Source: an uncultured Ruminococcus sp. (lineage in GTDB: Bacteria; Bacillota; Clostridia; Oscillospirales; Acutalibacteraceae). From it: 16,732 nt of DNA. The translations under genes and the position numbers were made by a program. Below are positions 13,685 to 16,732 of the stretch, in pieces. The DNA is taken from NCBI GenBank assembly GCA_902797525.1, contig CADBSZ010000031.1, positions 1 to 16,732 of the forward strand, given 5' to 3'. Position 1 is the first letter of the stretch. Each line of letters starts with the position of its first letter. Under the pieces are notes generated by a model. The model saw only the letters and a program-made list of their open reading frames with translations, did not search any database and was not told the origin of the DNA.

Positions 13685-15553
13685 CTATCGCTCAATCATC
13701 AAGAACTCACAGCTCATAGCCTTGAGATAGAGTCTGTTGTCCTCAAACCTGCTGCCAAAGAACACCTTTGCGTCGGAATAGCCCGGCGGCGGTGTGAGAA
13801 CATCGTCTTTGTCCATCAGGTTATACGCGCAGTAAATCGCGGTTTTGTCGTCGTGGCGGATATAGGCAAGCCGTCTGTCCTTTGCGAAGGCGTTGACAAA
13901 TTCGCCGTCCCACAGCGCGGAGCAATCGGCGCGCAGACCGCCCAGCTTTTGGTGCCATTCCACCAGCTCTTTGTTCTCTCTGCCCCACGGATAGCAGCAG
14001 CGGTTAAACGGATCGCGATAGCCCTCCATGCCGGCCTCATCGCCGTAATATACGCACGGAAAACCCGGAAGGGTGTACTGCATGGCGGCGGCAATTTTCA
14101 TCAGCTTCAAGCCGCGCTCGCGCTGCTCGGGGCTGAGCGTTTGGTGCGCCTGCCACCAGCGGTCGCGGCCGTTGAGCGGCTCGCCTGCCAGCATGGTAAG
14201 CGCGCGCTCGGTGTCGTGGGTGGACAGCGAGTTCATCAGCACGCGCAAAACGGGACGCGGATAGTTTTCGACCACGCTCATAATCGCCGCCATGGTGTAG
14301 CGCGCATCCTGACCGCGGCAAAAATCGAGAATCGCACCGCGGAACACATAGTTCATAACGGTGTCGAGCTGCTCACCGAGCAAAAATTTTCTTCTCGCGC
14401 CGTAGCTTTCCTTGTTGCTCGCGTCCTCCCAAACCTCGCCGACAATCAGTGCCTCGGGGTTTTCCTCCTTGACAGACTGCCGCAGGTTTTCCATAAACGC
14501 ATCGGGCAGCTCGTCGGCGACGTCGAGACGCCAGCCGGAATTGCCCAGACGCATATACTTGCGGACAATGCCGTCTTTGCCGTTGATGTATTCGTTAAAC
14601 GCAGGGTCGGTTTCGTTGACCTCGGGCAGGGTGTAAAAGCCCCACCAGCTATGGTAGTTGTTCGGCCATTCGTTGAACTTGTACCAACTGAAATAGGGCG
14701 AGTTTTTGTCGCGGTAAGCGCCGCCGTCGCCATAGCGTCCGGAGCGGTTAAAATATACGCTGTCGCTGCCCGTATGCGAGAACACGCCGTCGTTGATAAC
14801 GTGAATGCCGCGCGCCTTTGCCTGCGCGCACAGCTCGCTAAAGTCGTCTTCGTCGCCCAGAATCGGATCGATATGGGCGTAGTCGCCCGTGTCGTAGCGG
14901 TGATTGGAATACGCCTCGCCGATGGGATTGAGATAAATGCAGCTCACGCCCAGCTTTTTGAGATAGTCAAGCTTTTGCGTAATACCCTTTAAGTCGCCCA
15001 TAAAGAAGTCGCTGTTGGTGATTTCGCCGTGCTCGTTCGGCTGCCAAACAGGCAGAGCGTACCAGTCGCGGTTACGCTGAAAATCGGTGCGCTTCAAGTT
15101 CTTTTCTTCGCCGCTGAAACAAAAACGGTCGGGGAAAATTTGATACATCACGCCGCCCACCGGCCACTGCGGTGTGGTGAAGCCCTTTTTGTAGCAGGTA
15201 AGCTGCCAGCTTCTGCCGGGGTGCTCGCTGACCTCGCTGATTTTGTATGGGTCGCTCGGCACGATGTAGCGCATGCCTTCGGGGGTATGCAGACGGAAGC
15301 CATACCAATATAAGCCCATGCGCTCGGGCGTGAAATCGCATTCCCAGATTTCGGTTTCTCCGTCAAAATTGCCGCACCAAATCATGCGGTGATACTCCCA
15401 GTTGTAGTCGTAGTCGTATTTGACGCAAAGCTCGATGTTCTTGGAGTGATTTTGGCGCGGCGCCAGCACGCGGAAGTGAACCGCGGTTTCCTGCTCTACG
15501 GCGCCGAACGGCGAGCGATAATAAATGCGTTGTGAATCAAAAGGTATAGGCAT
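13685..15553 (-). CDS. GH13 neopullulanase / cyclomaltodextrinase-type alpha-amylase
   Basis: 622 residues from ATG 15553. Hydrolyses alpha-1,4 (and possibly alpha-1,6) bonds of maltodextrins, cyclodextrins or pullulan. There is no signal peptide, so it should act in the cytoplasm on imported oligosaccharides. An N-terminal beta-sandwich (about 1-120, CBM34-like) precedes the catalytic barrel (VMYQIFPDRF at 135-144). Conserved regions: I DGVFSH (Asp255 to His260), II GWRLDVADE with nucleophile Asp344, III GEVWED with acid/base Glu373, IV STHDTER with Asp447. A C-terminal beta domain ends the protein. The frame extends to a TTG at 15571, but AAGGGG lies 9 bases before ATG 15553, which fixes the start. 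It has its own promoter and is divergent from the membrane protein gene to its right. Confidence 0.95.
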   Translation of the reverse strand: MPIPFDSQRIYYRSPFGAVEQETAVHFRVLAPRQNHSKNIELCVKYDYDYNWEYHRMIWCGNFDGETEIWECDFTPERMGLYWYGFRLHTPEGMRYIVPSDPYKISEVSEHPGRSWQLTCYKKGFTTPQWPVGGVMYQIFPDRFCFSGEEKNLKRTDFQRNRDWYALPVWQPNEHGEITNSDFFMGDLKGITQKLDYLKKLGVSCIYLNPIGEAYSNHRYDTGDYAHIDPILGDEDDFSELCAQAKARGIHVINDGVFSHTGSDSVYFNRSGRYGDGGAYRDKNSPYFSWYKFNEWPNNYHSWWGFYTLPEVNETDPAFNEYINGKDGIVRKYMRLGNSGWRLDVADELPDAFMENLRQSVKEENPEALIVGEVWEDASNKESYGARRKFLLGEQLDTVMNYVFRGAILDFCRGQDARYTMAAIMSVVENYPRPVLRVLMNSLSTHDTERALTMLAGEPLNGRDRWWQAHQTLSPEQRERGLKLMKIAAAMQYTLPGFPCVYYGDEAGMEGYRDPFNRCCYPWGRENKELVEWHQKLGGLRADCSALWDGEFVNAFAKDRRLAYIRHDDKTAIYCAYNLMDKDDVLTPPPGYSDAKVFFGSRFEDNRLYLKAMSCEFLMIER

Positions 15554-15589
15554 AAATGTCGTCCCCTTCAAATTTCGATATGTAGGTAT

Positions 15590-15618
15590 AGTATAACATA
15601 GCTCAAGCTAAAATTCAA
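15590..15618 (-). promoter_or_regulatory. Promoter of the amylase gene
   Basis: On the minus strand TATACT (15590-15595) with TG one base upstream (extended -10), a 17-base spacer and TTGAAT (-35, 15613-15618). The start lies about 30 bases upstream of the amylase ATG. No clear catabolite-response element was seen nearby. The divergent intergenic region 15554-15850 holds this promoter and the one at 15790-15798, with an AT-rich block at about 15720-15770 between them. Confidence 0.65.
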
Positions 15619-15789
15619 TACAAATATTGCCGCGAAGCGCAGGATTACAGGAAATCTGCGGTATATCTGCAGCTTTCGGCATTAGTACGGGGATAACCGA
15701 TGTTTTTTCACGCTGCCGGAACTATTTTAAACATTTTGAAAAAATTTTAAAATTCTCCTGTTTTTGTTATAGAGTTGTCATAGTCGGTC

Positions 15790-15798
15790 TGTTATACT
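15790..15798 (+). promoter_or_regulatory. Extended -10 promoter of the membrane protein gene
   Basis: TGTTATACT on the plus strand, the same 9-mer as in the divergent amylase promoter. No -35 hexamer is found at 16-18 bases; TTGTCA lies only 12 bases upstream. The extended -10 and the AT-rich block upstream may compensate. The leader would be about 45 bases. Confidence 0.45.
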
Positions 15799-15850
15799 GA
15801 TGGCACAGTCAGCAAACTGATAACCAAAACAACATAAAGGGGAAATCATC

Positions 15851-16474
15851 ATGACACAAAACACTCAGAATAAAAACTTCAACAACACATACGGCGAACA
15901 GCACACCTACACCGCAAATCAGAACCGCACCGCAGCCCGTTGTACCAAACATAATAACGGACGTTACACAAGCTCCCGCGCAACAGCCGTTGTGCTCGTG
16001 CTGGCAATCGCAATCGCCGTAGGCTCTGTCACTGCCTTGGTGGTATCCAACTTCGTCAAGGGCGGCGACAGCACAAACCCCGCGCCTGCTTCTGCAGTGG
16101 CGGTAAGCATTCCTCAGGCGGTTGCCAATAACGGCAACAACAACGTTCAGGCGGCGCCGGCAAATCAGTCGGAGCAGACCGCTAACACCGCTCAGAACGC
16201 TAACGCAGCACAGCAGCTCGGCGCCGTAACCGGCATTTTCAGCGTGACAGGCAAAACCTCGACCGGCTACGACTGGAACTACAGCGGTGACTCCAACTGC
16301 GCAAAAATCAACTGCCAATATGATTTCGGCACCCATCAGTACAACTTCACCGCACAAGGCGCGTATGAGGGCGTTGACCACGTGAAGCTGATGTATATGA
16401 CCGCCGACAACACCTGGGAAACGCAGAACGTTACCATCAGCGTGGACAAAAACCTCAACGTCAGCGTCGCATAA
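15851..16474 (+). CDS. Uncharacterised single-pass membrane-anchored protein
   Basis: 207 residues; family not recognised. Layout: a hydrophilic Asn/Gln/Thr-rich N-terminal segment (1-43) with several basic residues (R26, R30, K33, R38, R43), one hydrophobic helix (about 45-67, AVVLVLAIAIAVGSVTALVV), a low-complexity Ala/Asn/Gln/Pro linker (about 74-122), and a folded-looking C-terminal domain (125-207) rich in aromatic and beta-prone residues. Cys150 and Cys155 could form a disulfide outside the cell. Basic residues before the helix predict the C-terminus outside (type II, or an uncleaved signal anchor). The ATG at 15851 has AAAGGGG 8 bases upstream. It is a single-gene unit with its own promoter and terminator, on the strand opposite to all the neighbours on its left. 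No function is assigned. Confidence 0.85.
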   Translation: MTQNTQNKNFNNTYGEQHTYTANQNRTAARCTKHNNGRYTSSRATAVVLVLAIAIAVGSVTALVVSNFVKGGDSTNPAPASAVAVSIPQAVANNGNNNVQAAPANQSEQTANTAQNANAAQQLGAVTGIFSVTGKTSTGYDWNYSGDSNCAKINCQYDFGTHQYNFTAQGAYEGVDHVKLMYMTADNTWETQNVTISVDKNLNVSVA

Positions 16475-16497
16475 ACGGCCTTTGCAGAACAAACGAC

Positions 16498-16529
16498 AAG
16501 CCGCGGCAAGGTTCGTCCTGCCGCGGCTT
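16498..16529 (+). terminator. Hairpin terminator after the membrane protein gene
   Basis: An 11-bp perfect stem (AAGCCGCGGCA 16498-16508 with TGCCGCGGCTT 16519-16529) and a 10-base loop, 24 bases after the stop codon. The T-run is short (TTT then CGTG), but the stem is strong. It separates this transcript from the tRNA promoter. Confidence 0.75.
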
Positions 16530-16598
16530 TCGTGAGTAAAAAGATTGACTGCAAACCGCCGGTTTTTTGGGCAGATTCCGCAAAGTTGAAAATAACTA

Positions 16599-16627
16599 TT
16601 GACAAAACCGCCCGAAAATGCTATACT
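16599..16627 (+). promoter_or_regulatory. Near-consensus promoter of the initiator tRNA
   Basis: Perfect TTGACA (16599-16604), a 17-base spacer, and TATACT (16622-16627) with TG one base before it. Transcription should start near 16634, giving a short 5' leader of about 22 bases for RNase P to remove. This is the strongest-looking promoter in the window, as expected for a tRNA gene. Confidence 0.88.
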
Positions 16628-16655
16628 GATTAGGCTTTAGAGAGCAACAATATAT

Positions 16656-16732
<77 letters not shown>

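Noticed and set aside
13853..14992. 379-codon plus-strand frame antisense to the amylase
   Set aside because: Shadow frame. The amylase on the other strand has all four GH13 regions.
15554..15571. TTG start for the amylase at 15571
   Set aside because: AAGGGG lies inside this extension, at the correct distance for the ATG at 15553.
15809..16492. 227-codon minus-strand frame antisense to the membrane protein
   Set aside because: Cys/Val/Gly-rich antisense translation without a ribosome site. The plus-strand gene has a good Shine-Dalgarno, promoter and terminator.

Overview
This window looks like a chromosomal segment from a moderately GC-rich member of the Firmicutes, most likely class Clostridia near the Oscillospiraceae/Ruminococcaceae. 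The evidence is the hisS-aspS pair, the mreB-mreC-mreD-PBP2-minD-mgsA gene order (a reduced form of the clostridial order that also holds minC, minE and rodA), the ZapA-U32 pair, and purine-rich Shine-Dalgarno sites before most genes. No phage, insertion sequence, CRISPR array or other mobile DNA was seen.

Layout. Everything from the left edge to about 15.6 kb is on the minus strand, so transcription runs right to left. From left to right: aspS (3' part cut by the window edge), hisS with its own promoter, a strong terminator, an MgsA-family gene with a degenerate active site, a MinD-like ATPase without the usual C-terminal membrane helix, then the cell-shape cluster PBP2 - mreD - mreC - mreB. 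Further right are dut, a U32 peptidase-family (RlhA/TrhP-type) gene overlapping zapA, a terminator, an acetyltransferase translationally coupled to a HAD phosphatase, and a cytoplasmic GH13 neopullulanase-type amylase. Two units are on the plus strand at the right end: an unrecognised membrane-anchored protein with its own promoter and terminator, and an initiator tRNA-Met with a near-consensus promoter that ends exactly at the window edge.

How the genes fit together. MreB (cytoskeletal filament), MreC and MreD (membrane partners) and PBP2 (transpeptidase) form the core of the elongasome. The flanking MinD-like gene sits in the slot where clostridia keep the Min division-site system, but minC, minE and rodA are not in this window. 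ZapA supports FtsZ-ring assembly. hisS, aspS and tRNA-fMet serve translation, dut protects DNA from uracil, and the U32 protein is probably an RNA-modification factor.

Most interesting points: (1) the mgsA-slot protein has lost three conserved active-site residues while keeping the phosphate-binding loop; (2) its partner, the MinD-like ATPase, lacks the membrane-targeting helix and several MinD signature residues, so the two form a small operon of apparently repurposed proteins; (3) the initiator tRNA has two adjacent U-U mismatches in its T-stem; (4) an uncharacterised single-pass membrane protein is at 15851-16474; (5) the PBP2 leader contains several inverted repeats, and a cluster of DnaA-box-like repeats lies in the 3' end of the U32 gene.
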